Positions 22,608 through 34,724 are shown, counted from the first letter of the stretch. The stretch is DNA of 64,000 bases from Talinum fruticosum (GCA_021018815.1 JAITYX010000025.1:5380001-5444000); one strand, 5' to 3'. Notes: generated from the sequence alone by a model not told the origin. Program-made: numbers and translations.

Positions 22608-24114
22608 ATGAATTTCATGACCAAGCTAACACGGTGGATGCATGAAATAAGTAATATGGATATATCCAGTTTATCCAATTATGGAATGAATGTCCCCTTC
22701 AAGCATTCTCCGGGTAAAGGTCTATTGGACCTTTTAAGGGCTGTTGTGGCCTCACTGGGATCCTCACCACCATGTCTTCAAGTTTGGGGATAAGGAACTG
22801 TGCCCCTGCTTGATGAATTTAATTCTATACTAGGCAGTTGTAAGTGAACGAAACCAGCTATACCCAAATCTTGAGAAACTCTTCACGAGACTTACAAATA
22901 CTTGCTGAAATTAAGCAATATGAGTCTAGGGTTGATTATTATTGGGAAATGAGTAAATTTGACCAACCCGATGAAATATTACCGAGACATATATGCCCAT
23001 GCCTAATCTATCATCATCCCGAGTCGTCGAGCTATTATCACTTGCCGGATAAGTGGCTTCCTTTTGGTAGGAGGTCACAAGGACTTGGCACCGAGTAGGA
23101 ATGTTATGTTTAGTTGAACAATTAGAGAATTATTATTCTCTAACTCCCTTAATAGTTGTTGAGACAATCATTGATTTAAACCGGGTTGAAGGAAATTTCA
23201 AGGAAGACTTCTCCGGGAGGCCTTTGTTATTGCGAGGTTAGCACATACTGGCGAACGAGAGCAAGTATCGTTGATCGATCGGCGGCACCGGCAACAAGGC
23301 GGTTGTCCGAAGCCGCCCAGCTGAAATGCCTCTAGTCCACACCGAAAGACTCTAAATTTCTTTTCTTTCTAATTTCGCTTCGTTTTTTTTATATTTGATT
23401 TAATTATGCTCCTGTTGGGCTTAAACAATTGGATCTTGATTGTGAAGGTCACTAATTTTATTTTTACATCTTCTTCCACCCGAAACGCGGTAGTAATCGA
23501 TCACTCGCCTTCTTGGTAGGAGGAGTAGGTCAAGAATCACAATAATGATCTACTGTGGTATGTTAAGCACTCGCAAGGTGTCTCTGTTCAAAACACATAC
23601 CTCGCAACACCCTTTTATACGTCTACTAGGCCTATAAAAGAGTACATACTACTTTCCCGACCGTGTGTTGTGCCAAATGGGAGAGAGCAAGTAATAACTT
23701 TATTGGATTGCATTCGGCAGCCTACCTTTGAATTTTTCAAAGGTCATGGTAGTTCTAATCGGACAAAGTCATGGCCGGAATACTCGGAGGAGCCTACTAA
23801 AGTTGTTAACACTTGTAGATTTATTGGCACTCGAAGACACACCCAGCACTTCTATTTCTCCCTATTGTCTAGAGTGGATAATAGAAGTTGATCCCCAACG
23901 GTGGAAGGCACCGAGAATTAGAGAGATGAATCCCGAAGAAGTTGGCCCTGCTGCTGCCCCTCTCCAAATTCAAGAAATAAACCCTCGGATGGCTGAACCC
24001 GTCCGTCGAAGAGAAAATAAAGCCAAAGAGACCGAAGAAATGAGGGCCCGTAGAATTCAAGAACTGAAGGAACGCACCTGGGATGAAGAAGTTGAGTCTA
24101 GTGACCCTAAATGA
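22608..24114 (+). pseudogene. Plant-mobile-domain-like antisense ORF of the Tat element
   Basis: The frame opens at 22608 (MNFMTKLTRWMHEISNM). In a shifted frame it reads WDPHHHVFKFGDKELCP at about 22755-22805. This matches the N-terminal PMD signature, in which an aromatic 'W...H.F.FG..EL.PTLEE' block precedes a conserved core. The 3' part at 23728-24114 is charged and probably helical (RRRENKAKETEEMRARRIQE), with its stop at 24114. At least three frame changes lie between. PMD proteins are found in host genes and in several mobile elements. Orientation opposite to gag-pol and position in the 3' region match the antisense ORFs described in Tat elements. Inactive in this copy. Confidence 0.55.
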
Positions 24115-24700
24115 AAGAAAGCAAAGATAGACTAAAGGTTAGACTCTTAGGGTAGAACATGAGATAGAATAAAGGAAAATGAGGTTTAGTTTTGCCTCTT
24201 TAGAATAGTGTTATTAGTACTTTATAAGTAGTGTCCTTGTAATTATTTCCTTTATTACCTATGTTTTTAGGTAAGTTGTAGGCTTGCCTATTATTAAACG
24301 AAAGTAAGTATTATGCTATACTTTATATTTTATCGCTCACATAGTGGTAAAAATAAAATAAAATAAATTGGACCGCCCTTAAAAATACATAAAAGTTATG
24401 AATGGACTCCCTAATTGGGCCATCTAGGAAGTAAACAAGAGAACAAACTAAACTAACAGTTATTGTAGAATCAAAGGAAAGAACATCCGGCCATCCAGGA
24501 AGTTGTCCAGGTGGTAGCCGGCGCCGCCATGGCATAGCCTGGCCTAGTTAGGCCGGGCTCGGCCTATTGCGTAGGGTTGTGCTAGATATAAACTTTTTCA
24601 GCTGATCTAAGTTCGTGTATCGCAAAATCTCTTCCCCATCCAAATAAGTTTATTTTACTCGCTCCCTAGGTAAAATCTAACTAAGTATAGATGTGCCTTG
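24115..24700. other. Non-coding spacer between convergent ORFs
   Basis: AT-rich sequence between the stop of the plus-strand PMD-like remnant and the 3' end of the minus-strand pol. A short GC-rich patch ('gccggcgccgccatgg') is at about 24515-24535. No gene is seen. Confidence 0.5.
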
Positions 24701-27700
24701 CCATTTGGGCTTAAATTTCCCACGTGGGTCCTAAATTGGTGCTCTTATCTCCTTAAGTATCAAATCTCTAATTTGTAGATTCCGAGGCTTAACTTTCTTA
24801 ATAAATGCCCTAGATGTGCGAGCCTAGTATATTTGGACATTGTGTAGGGCGTTGAGGCGCCTTTCATATAATGATAATATTAACTCCTCATAGTGTGCTT
24901 TGGCCTATTCTCGCTTCGAAATCTACGTCTCAAGCAATTATCCTCAATGAGCGAATGGCCATCTCGATTGGAAGGACTGCTTCATGCCATAAACAAGAGA
25001 GTAAAGCGTTGCTCCCGTACAAGTTCCGATAGAAGTTATATAGCCCCACAATGCGATAGGAAACTTGTCGAGCCAATCCTTGTAAGTAACTCGCCATCTT
25101 CTCCACTATCTTGTGAATATTCTTATTAGCGACCTCAACTCGCTCCATTGGTCCGAGAGTGTTACAGGGAAGATTTACGATGTTGGATTTTGTACTTGTC
25201 CAACAAATCTTCCACTCCTTTCTTAAAGTGGCTACCATGATCGCTTATTAGCTCGTAGGGCACCCCATAACGACATATAATATTTTGGGTAATGAATTTG
25301 GCTACTGTTTCGACATCAAAGTTGCATAAGAAGCCTCCTCTACCCATTAGGTGAATTAGTCATTCGCTACTAACACAAATTTCATGACTCGCTGTTCCTT
25401 GAAGGGTCACTTTGCCAATGATCTCGTATTCCCCAATTCGAGAATGGGCAAGGTTCAGCTAATGTTGTGAGAAATGACGACGGTTGGTGTTGTAAATTTG
25501 TATACACTTGACATTTATGACACCTTCTAACAAAATCATGATAGTCTGCCGCCATGGTCGACCAGTAATAACCGAGTCTCCGAACCTTCTAGAGCAGACA
25601 TCTTACCGTTCATATAAGGACCACACTCCCCACCATGAATCTCTTCAATGAAACACTTTGCTTCATGTTGATTAACATAAAGTAAGCTAATCCTGCAATT
25701 GGTTTTCTTGTACAATTGCCACTAATTAATGAAGAATTGGGCAGTCAACATAATGATGGCTCTTTGGGTTCTAGGTGTGGAGTTCAAGGGATAATCGCGT
25801 TTATCCATATACTAATAAATGTCATGATACCAACTGGTATCGTTAGTATTAGACACTTCTAACATACGGACATATACATGGTTACTCCGTCGCTCAATGT
25901 GGACAGGCACCAAATGAATTACGAGTAGGAATATTGATCATGATGCTAACTTAGCTAACACATCAGCAAATTGCTTATCATGTGTAGGAAGGTAATTGAA
26001 AGAGATGCTCTTAAAGTGCTTAGATAATTCTATTAGATGTGCTTGGTAGGGTGTCAAAGCTTCACTACGTAGCTTCCACCTTTGCAAAATCTAATTGATG
26101 ATCAAACTAGAGTCACAGAAGACCTTGATATTCTTGACCTCGGTCTCGTAGCAGACTTTAAGTCCAAGTGATGCAAGCTTCATACTCTAGAGCGTTGTCT
26201 GGTGACCTCGGAGTCTACTTTGACTCGAAATAGGAGTATGTGCTCCCTCCGGTGAGACTAGAAGAATTCCTACTCTTAAGCCGTTCCGATTGGAAACGCC
26301 ATCAAAGTACATCATCCAAAATGTCCACGTTTACTCATAATATGTCTTCATCTAGAAAGTCAAGGTGTTCGGGGTTCCGATTTAGGTACAAGTAGATCAG
26401 CCTAAGAATTTTTACACTATCCTCCCTTTGATTAGTTATCAAAGGACAAGCATAAGTTTAAATTTATATAGCATGATACTCCATCTTGTTATTTTACTCG
26501 CTGACAGTTGGTTGCTCAAGTATTTACTTAGTAGGATCCGTAGGTGACACCACATATACCATGTGAGCTAGCATGTAGTTCTTGAGTTTCTTAGCTCTTA
26601 AGACTAGTGCCAATGATGTCTTCTCTAATTGCGTACATCTAGTCTCATAATTCAGGAACTTCTTACTCGATAGTAGATCGCACGTTCTTCTTTCCCATCT
26701 TGTTAAGCTAGCATGGCTCCCATAGCCGCTTCCGTCGTCGTGAGATATAGGAGTAAAGGTTTCCCTGGTTGGGGTGGAACTAACACTCGGAGGATTTGAC
26801 AGGTATTCCTTAACCTTCTCGAATGGTTGTTGGCACTCGGTATCCAAATGGGCTCGGATCCTTTCTTTAATTTCATGAAAATAGGTTCATAGACCATAGT
26901 CGGCTTTGATATGAAACAACTAATTTACTATAAACGTCCTAGGAAACCCCTTATCTCTTTTTCTGTGGTTAGCATAGGGATTTCTTGAATGGCTTTGATC
27001 GTGGATGGATCAACTTCAATTCCTCTAAGATTGACAACATAGCCTAGTAGTTTACCCGAGGTTACTCTAATGGCACACTTTTGAGGATTAAGGCGCATGT
27101 TGTATTTCTTGAGCCTCGTGGAAGAATTTCCTTAGGCTAGGTAGGTGCCTTGCCCTATCTTTGGACTTTATGATCATGTCATCCACGTAAACTTCAACCA
27201 CTTTGTGGATCATATCATGCGATAAGGTTGTTGTCTGTCCTCCGATATGTTGCGCTGGCATTCTTGAGCCTAAATGGCATCACTATATAACAATAAGTCC
27301 CCCATTAACCGATGAAGGTCGTCTTTTCCATATCCTCTTCAACCATCTTCACCTTATTAGACCCAAGCATAACCATCCATGAATGAGAGCAAAGCATGAC
27401 CCGTTATATTATCTACGGAAGGTCCATGTGAGGCAATGCAAAATAATCTTTTGAACTAGCCTTGTTCAAATCCTTGAAGTCGATGCACATGCGAACCTTG
27501 TCTGTCTTTCTTCATAACTAAAACTATATTTGCTACCCACTGAGTGTAGTGAACTACTTTGATCTTCAAAGCCCATGGTTAGTCTACTTAAAGAGTTATT
27601 GCTCAAAGATGGATAGTCTACTTAAAGAGTTATTGCTCCCTAATTCCCAATCTTCTAGTAGTTCTCCGGTACATACATTTACTCGCTCATCTAATGCCTA

Positions 27701-28000
27701 CCATGGTTAGGGGAATAAACTTGTTGATGCAAGTTATAGTTAAGCAAAGGGCATTGTTGTGTGCAACACCTTCTTATCAAAGGTAATAGCTCCATCCCCA
27801 TTGTTAACCAATCCTACCACTTCCTCTAGAGTAGTTTTAGGAGAGACCTCGATCTTACTAAGTGCATCAATCAAGGCTTGTCTATGTTGCTTGGAAGCAA
27901 ATATTAATTGCCGATTGAGATATTGACCTTTAATTTGTAGAGTAGCTTAAAGATTGGATCTTTTTCTTTTGTAACCTCAGGCTCTTTTGGGCTTCCTGAT
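24700..28000 (-). pseudogene. Tat-lineage Ty3/gypsy pol (protease-RT-RNase H-integrase), broken
   Basis: Read right to left. An RT core is degenerate around 27400-27560 (VANIV, MKKD). The catalytic YVDDM is at about 27172-27200, followed by MRLNPQKCAI and 'GIEVDPSTIKAIQEIPML' near 26960-27100. RNase H remnants are at 26524-26847. The integrase HHCC finger is at about 25480-25560 (DYHDFVRRCHKCQ) and the integrase core at 24900-25440 (YGVPYELISDHGSHF, VEVANKNIHKIVEKM). The gypsy order RT-RH-INT is clear, unlike copia. The 'IEVDP' and 'DFKDLNKAS'-like stretches fit the Tat branch. A 34-bp tandem duplication lies at 27580-27638. Many stops and frameshifts are present. Confidence 0.82.
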
Positions 28001-28393
28001 TTTGTAATGGACCCAAGATTTCATTATGCCGTCCGGATCTAGTAAGGAATTGGATTGTAGGACTTTTAGTGTCTCCCTAAATGTTTTCTTCTTCTAAGGG
28101 TTGTGTGGCCAAGAATTGGTCACTATTGTTGTCACTCGTTGTTTCTTATTTCATATACATGTTCTTTATCACTTACCCACAACCCCTGGACATCCGGATC
28201 TAATGGAGGTAGGCTAAGAAGCGGTTTAAACTTGTTAACATTTCGGATAAGAACGGACAAATCCCACTCGACTTGGCATTGGTTTAGTGAAGATGGTTAT
28301 GGTGCCGCTAAAAGGATTTTATTGTTGCTTGGTTTCTAGGCAACCTTAGGCAAGGGTAGTTGTCCATTTTAAAACATGCTTTCCAGTTTGTTC

Positions 28394-29355
28394 TTAAATG
28401 TCCAACACTGCTTCGGTATCATATCGTCGTGCATGATGATATTTGCAAAATATTCCCGCATCCCAATTCTTGGATTGTTTCACGGTTTCTCTGTCTGCTC
28501 TAATGGGTGGCGGTTGTATCTTTCCCTTTTCTAAGACAGGGTCAAGGGCTTTGGTGTGGGTAGTATTAATAAGAGTGTAGTCGATATACCTGTTGAGGGC
28601 ATTCACATCCGCACCGCAGTAGCATTGCCTATATTGGAGGTTTTCTTATCTTTGGAGTGATAATTACCTCTATACCCGGTCTTGGTAGGCGGGTCTTCTT
28701 CTATCAACAAACCAACATCTCTAAGGCTTGAAGAATTCATCATGGGTAAGAACTTGAGGTGCTGATTATAATTGGGTTCAAGGTTTTTCACAATGATCCC
28801 GACTTGTTCTTTCTTAGAGGGTCGATTAACCATGTGGGCTGCCTTCACTCTCCATCCGGTGAGGAAATCGTGAAGCTCTCCTTCTTGTCTTGCTTAATTA
28901 GTTCCAAGTCTTTGGGGTAATAGGTAGATCCGTGTTATAGGAGTATTGGTGGAGGAACTCCTTGCACGGATCGGTGTAGTTGGCAACCTTGCATGGGCCA
29001 ACCACGTTATACCACTTCATTACATTAGAGTCAAATGTGCAGGGGAAGATGATGTGGTAAATGTCTTTGTGAATGTTCATAGTGTCATTGCTCCTACGAA
29101 GTTGGGTACGTGATGATAGAGATTCTCATAACATTTGAACTTAATATCCGACATGATAAACTTAGGAGGTAGTTTGCCCTTAGGGATTGAAGTGAATCCC
29201 TTATGATCGATGTAGTGATTACTGAACATGGATGACTTCCGAACATTTGTTCTAGCTAATCTATATGGGGATGAGGCTGAGATTTGGATTAGGGCTTCGG
29301 GGATTCATGTTTGGAATTACCAGTAGGAGACAAGATAGGTGGAGGCGGTAGAATC
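28394..29355 (-). pseudogene. Tat-lineage gag, broken
   Basis: Segments in order on the minus strand: 28898-29080 (FDSNVMKWYNVVGPCKV, the retrotransposon gag core with its W-(Y/F)-N block), 28603-28848 (MVNRPSKKEQVGIIVKNLEP) and 28394-28606 (KGKIQPPPIRADRE and FCKYHHARRYDTEAV, the C-terminal Cys/His block typical of Tat gag). Frame changes separate the parts. The N-terminal part is interrupted at 29360 by a Sirevirus solo LTR and the upstream side resumes at 30951. Confidence 0.75.
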
Positions 29356-29360
29356 AAGGC
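29356..29360. repeat. Left TSD (AAGGC) of the Sirevirus solo LTR
   Basis: AAGGC directly precedes the LTR start TGAAGACTCGG and is repeated exactly at 30951-30955 after the LTR end CTTCA. Confidence 0.9.
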
Positions 29361-30950
29361 TGAAGACTCGGACTTTTACTTACTCGTTTCGAGTTCCATC
29401 AAGGAATTAGGTATAAGACTTCATCTCTTATAGGGTTTTGACTTCAAGACATTCCATGCATCTTAGAAAATTTTCTCGAGTGATATAACATTTCTTCGAG
29501 TGTTATAGAATCTAATATGGGGTTTTCACCTAACTCGATTAACTCGGAAAGCATAATTCTATATGCTACTTCTCACTCGGTTCGAGTCACCTAACACCGA
29601 GATATATCGCATGATTCAAACATTATCTTTTCCATGCACAACCTCAGGTCGACTTCATAACTTAGGAATTACATTGTTCCAAGTTAGTATATTTAGTTTG
29701 AATTTTGTTTAGTCTAAATCAAGTCTATTTACTCTAATATTCTTTATCCGACTTGATTGCCTTCTAGACTCGACTAAGATGGTATTTGAGTTTCATGGAT
29801 ATTAGACTTAGAAAATTCCTTTTCATTTCTAACTCGGATAATTAGTCACTTAATTATTTTAATTATAATATTATCTATGTCTAATCTTGGACCAAAGTAT
29901 TTTATACTTTGAGAACCAAATTGATTTGCTTTTGTAGGTTATTCAAACGAGGCTATCCTAAATTTGAATTACAAAAGTAACCGGCTTCAAAACGTCAAAT
30001 CACCAAGCAAACAAGGCTTTTTCCACCTCGACCTAGCCCGCACAACCGTGTCGGGGTTGTTTGTTTCCAAAACTGGAAATCTTCAACACCAAGCTCAATG
30101 GTGGTTTCCACCTTATTTTTCAAGACACCACCGAGTGGTTTTGGGACTTCCAAAGGAGTCAAGAACCGTTGCTCAACGTTCATATCTTAACGGATATTTT
30201 CTAAGTGACTCGGAAAATCCATTACAACGGTCACAAAGGACTTCAAGTCAGAAGATGGACGCAACGACTAAGCTGCTTGGTCATCTATAAATAGAAGCCA
30301 ACTTTCAAGACTTGAAGATTACCGAATCTATTGTTAATATAAATACTTGATTAAAAGTCATTGTATTCATTCTCCATCTTCTACTTACAACTCCAATTTT
30401 GTATTTCATAATATTATGAGTTGTAAGGTCTTGTACTCAGTTACAAACACTTTCTTTCTTACTCTCTAAGTAAGGTCCCTTGACTGAGCTATAAGGGTTA
30501 ACTCAGCTCAGCTTGTCCCTAATTCTAACGGTGATCTCGGTTAGAAAGTACTAGATCGGATAAGGAAATTTCGAGTCTAGGAAAAACTTGTAAAGAGTTA
30601 TTTAAGGGAGCAACTCAGGTCAAGTTAGTCTACTGTATTTTGTGGACTCAAAATAGTGGATTTGACTTCGTGCTTGGATTAGCACGGTTCGTGGTTTTCT
30701 ACCCCGGGAGGGTTTTCACGTACTTTCCGAGTTATTAATTTTCCGAGTGCATTCTAGTCTACGACGAGTTCAAAGTTTCGTTTAATCTGTTTCTTCACTC
30801 TTCACTAATTTCCGAGTTAATGATTTTCCGAGCTCATCTCCGACTCTCGCTCACATTAGATTCATATCCATTTTAAATTTGAAGCAAATTTCATCATCAC
30901 CCTATTCACCCCCCGTAGGGTGACTTAGCCTCTCCCCGAGCAAACCTTCA
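29361..30950 (+). mobile_element. Sirevirus solo LTR (1590 bp) with intact TSD
   Basis: It starts TGAAGACTCGGACT and ends AGCAAACCTTCA, so the terminal inverted repeats are TGAAG/CTTCA. A TATA box (CTATAAATAG) is at 30285-30294. The CACCCTA...TAGGGTG palindrome is at 30898-30922. Perfect 5-bp duplications flank it and no PBS or coding region follows, so internal sequence was lost by LTR-LTR recombination. It interrupts the gag/leader of the Tat element. It serves as the full-length reference for the other Sirevirus LTRs in the window. Confidence 0.93.
30285..30294 (+). promoter_or_regulatory. TATA box of Sirevirus solo LTR
   Basis: CTATAAATAG, followed by 'aagcca'. The same 'ataaatagaag' core occurs in the LTRs at 35590, 57746 and (minus) 62458. 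It is the likely U3 promoter with the start about 30 bases downstream. Confidence 0.75.
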
Positions 30951-32640
30951 AAGGCTGCTCCCTTTCTTAGTTCAGCTTCCTCATCTCTCTTACTATCATT
31001 AATAGCCTTTATGATAGTCTTAATATCCTCGATATAAATAACATCTTCTCTTCTTGATCATTAAATCTAATTTCCACCCCGCCTATGTGCTCATTAAGTA
31101 CATTGAGATTAAAGGATTGCTTTAGGTTCAAATCCATTGGAAGGGAACTCTTTCTAGGTACTCGTCTTATAATAAAGAATAGATTTAAATGGTGTGGTGT
31201 GCACCGAAGCATGTCGCACCGGTGTAGACCACGGAGTAGAAAGAAAGGAAGATGTGCCTGGACTCCTTGGTGAGGCGTTCTATTCTTTTAAAGCTCGGAT
31301 TCCGACGAGACTCGGTTGCCGTAGACTTGCCCAATCTACAGCCTAAAGGATGAGGTTTAGAACCATGTGAGAGAAGATCACTTTTGGGAGGAAAGGACTT
31401 AAGCGCTAGATGCGAAGAAACTAAGGATGTTTTCATTTTGGATGCACATAAGGAATACGATGATGATATTAGCATGACTTAGTTGGGATGATAATCAAAC
31501 TAATGAATGATTGATCCTTTAAGAATAAATGCTTTTCTATCCTAACTGAATGATAATGCATTTCCTTATTTGAGATGAATTTGTTTTGGGTAAATGCAAA
31601 TGCAAAGAATGAATTTTCGTAATACAAATGAATGCCCATGGACTCAGCTAATAGGAGATCAATGGAAGTGAGATCCATCCGATATCCGTCTAATATGAGA
31701 TGACTCTTATTTGGCTAATGCAAATGGACTCACCTAGTATGAGATGTTTCTTATTTGGCTAATGTAAATGGACTCTCCTTAATATGAAATGCTTTTTATT
31801 TGGCTAATGCAAATGGACTCACCTTAATACGAGATGCTTTTTATTTGGCTAATGCAAATGGAATCACTTAATATGAGATGCAAATGGAAAAATGGGAATG
31901 CAAAAGAAAGAAAGGACTAAACAGTTAAAAGAGAAGGAGTTTTTGGTAAGACCATTTCACAGGCGGTAACTACTTAAACCGCTAAAAGACGATTTTAGTA
32001 TAACACGTAAATGCGAGCAATGGACTAACCCTAATAGAAAAATGAATTTTGACTTTTGGCTTAATGCACATAGTGGACTCGACTCTATGAAATTTACTAA
32101 AGTGTTTTAGTTTCACCCACACAAAGGCTTAATCTGTTCTCCTCACCTATCCCTAAAGTCCCAAAAGCAGTAATATTAAATCTAAAACACACAAACTCAT
32201 TCAAGCATGCAAATGAAGTCCGAGGTGACGTAAAAGTCAAAAAGTTAAGTGGCCAAAGAGTTGAAAAGGTTGGATACATGGTGACACATAGTCCGAGAAT
32301 TTGGTCCCCCATGTGGGGCACGGTAGGAAATTAGGTAGAATTCTCGGTGCCTCTTAGTGAATCAAAAGGTTTGACCCAAAAGTGCATCCTACAAGGGAGG
32401 AGGTATTGTTTCCTTCGGCAATCAAACCTAGATAGGCCCACCTAAAGGAACCAGTTGGAGCCTCTATCCGGAAAGGGTAAGCAAGGGGCAGTATAAACTT
32501 TTCCTAGTGGTCCAAAACAATATTTACACTAGTTCAAAAGTTGCTTGAGTGCAGGATGCCTAATGTAAGCACATCTTTAAATTACACTACTCAAATTTTC
32601 AAGTTTCGCCCTCCTAATAAATGATTATTCCTAATGGAAT
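30951..32640 (-). other. 5' leader and gag N-terminal region of the Tat element
   Basis: Continuation of the Tat element after the solo LTR. No stable protein motif is visible. It contains a 44-45-bp minisatellite at 31695-31880. Long leaders are usual in this lineage. Short open frames here show no recognisable domain. Confidence 0.5.
31695..31880. repeat. 44-45-bp minisatellite, about 4.3 copies
   Basis: The unit starts 'atgagatg' and contains 'ttatttggctaatgcaaatg', then 'gactcacctta'. Copies begin near 31695, 31739, 31784 and 31829, followed by a partial fifth. Units differ by a few bases. Confidence 0.9.
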
Positions 32641-34061
32641 CAGCACTGTAAGAACCACGTCCTCGGGGGCCCACAACCAGGACCTGGATCGAACTTCCCA
32701 CGTTACCTCGCCATAGGGTTTTTCAAAAGTTTGCGAAAATGATTTTAGGGTTTCGGAAATGACTTTTGAAATGTGGGGATGAACCTTTTTAAAGATTTTC
32801 GAGTTTTATAAAATATGATTAGGCTAAGTTTGAATGGTGATTTTATTAATTGTTTTAATTTTACAAGTTATTTTCATAATTCCTAGGATATTATTTACTA
32901 ATTGAAAGATAAATAAAACTAGGGTTTTGGTTCCATTGTGAGGCTTGAGTGCCGATTTGTGTGAAAACACCAATCTGGATTGAAGCCTCACCTACCGACC
33001 ACTTGGTGGATGCGGCAGCCTGCACCCAGCCGGTGGCGGGCGGCAGCCTGCACCCAGCGGTGGCGGGCGTCGGCCAAAGGTCGTGGCTAAAGAGATCAGC
33101 CTCGGCCTTTGCCTCGGTGTGCAAATCCGTAACCTATCTTTTTTACAAGCAATTAGAAAATAACTGGGATGCAAATTCAACAAGAATAAAGCATAATAAG
33201 GGAGTTGCCAGTATGTTTTTAGGATTAAAACTAATTAAAAGTAAAACTTGCTCTTCCAATCTAAGTGTTGGAAAAATAAGATCAAAAGAGGCTAAAATTT
33301 ACTCCATGGGTCTTTGAACCGAGAATCGATTCGGCGGAAAGGGTACAAAATAGAGGGAGAACCCTTCCACTCGCCCATCCGAAGATGGCCATTATTAGTT
33401 TGAGAAGTGAATTAAAATAACCGGGCTAGATTCTTCATAAGATTGAACCGGATGAAGAAGGTAAAACCGGATGAAGAAGATAGAACCACATTCAACTCGG
33501 TTGACGAGCGCCGACCAGCCGGGCGCTCCTAGGGTATCGTGCCCTAGTGTGTCTACAAGGGATTCTCCAAGCCAAAAGACAGCGTTCTACTTAATACTTC
33601 GGGAGGCAGGAGCCAGCCATGACGTCATTTTTAAGGGAGAAGTTCCTAGTCTCGTGTGGACTGTATTATGGAACTTAAACGCAACACTTTGATGCTCGTG
33701 CTCATGAAAGGCAACGCTTTAACGTCGTCTTCCGATCTTCAGCTCCTTGTCTGATTTTATAAAATTAAAATGGAGTATTTTGAACTTGGAATTTACCGGT
33801 ACACAACACTAGACTCCATTGTCCCCGAATGCTTGGCCCGGTTCTTGTATCGCTCGAAAGAAAGGAGGATTTGTTGACCAACCCAAGATAAAAGGCTATT
33901 TATTTGGTGCTTGGGGATCTTTCTGGTTTACTAGCTTATCTCGCACCAATCGATCACAATCCTACATCCAAATCCTCAAATAGGACGAGATTTCATTATC
34001 GGGCCAACAGAATAAAAAGGGAAATAAAGAGATAAGAGACGACACTTTTTCGCCGACTACA
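32640..34061 (-). repeat. Tat-like LTR and adjoining region (minus orientation)
   Basis: The U3 start on the minus strand is TGTAGTCGGCG at 34061. The block shares 'ttctgttggcccgataatg', 'gggcacgatacc'-type, 'cgattctcggttc' and 'taggaaataatatcc'-like stretches with the Tat-like copies at 50.2-56.1 kb (plus) and 58.6-60.4 kb (minus). A GC-rich tandem duplication (about 28 bp, 'gcggcagcctgcacccag') lies at 33012-33066. The internal LTR/leader limit cannot be fixed from sequence. No TATA box survives here. Confidence 0.6.
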
Positions 34062-34724
34062 TAATCATAATTCTCTTAGCTTTTGCAACTAGCATGAACA
34101 TTAAGGTTTATCAAATGGATGTTTAGTGTGCATTTCTCAATGGTTATATTCAAGAACAAGTTTATGTTGAGTAACCCCTTGGATTAGAAAACTCTCACCA
34201 AATCATGTTTTCAAACCGCAAAAAGCTTTGTATAGTCTAAAATAAGCTCCCGGAGCTTGGTATGAAAGACTAAGCAGTTTCTTGGTTGCAAATGATTTTA
34301 CGAGTAGTATTATTGACAAAACTCTATTTACAAAAACAAAAGGGGAATGATTTTCTTATCATTCAGATTTATGTTGATGACATTATTTTTCGAGTCACTA
34401 ATGAAACTCTATGTCAAGATTTTTCCGAGTTAATGAGACATGAATTCCAAATGAGCACGGTGGGAGAACTAAATTTCTTCCTTGAAGTGCAAATTAAGCA
34501 AGAGAAGGATGACATCTATGCTCATCAATCAAAATAAACTAAGGAACTATTAATGAAGTACAATCTACAACATGTGAACCATGCAATAACACCAATGAGT
34601 AGCAAGCACTATACTAGACACGGATGAGAAAGGTAATGTCGTAGATAAGAAACTCTACATAGGTTTGATTGGATCTTTATTTTATCTTACATCTAGTGGG
34701 CCAGGCATCGTGTGGAGTGTCTTC
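34062..34724 (+). pseudogene. Sirevirus copy G: reverse transcriptase fragment
   Basis: The plus-strand copia RT begins near AFATSMNIKVYQMDV and continues with CAFLNGYIQEQVYVE at about 34125-34175. The catalytic IYVDDIIF is at about 34366-34389, followed by TVGELNFFLEVQIKQEKDD and finally MIGSLFYLTSSGPGIVWSV. Stops lie at the start of the segment. RNase H and the whole env-like region are missing: the frame runs straight into an LTR start at 34725. The left edge abuts the Tat-like LTR. Confidence 0.85.

Noticed and set aside
31695..31880. CRISPR-like array from the 44-45-bp repeats
   Set aside because: The repeats are tandem and diverged, without unique spacers; minisatellite in a retrotransposon.
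32949..33317. 122-codon plus-strand open frame
   Set aside because: Lies in a Tat-like LTR/leader block, contains a GC-rich tandem duplication, and other copies of the block do not keep the frame.
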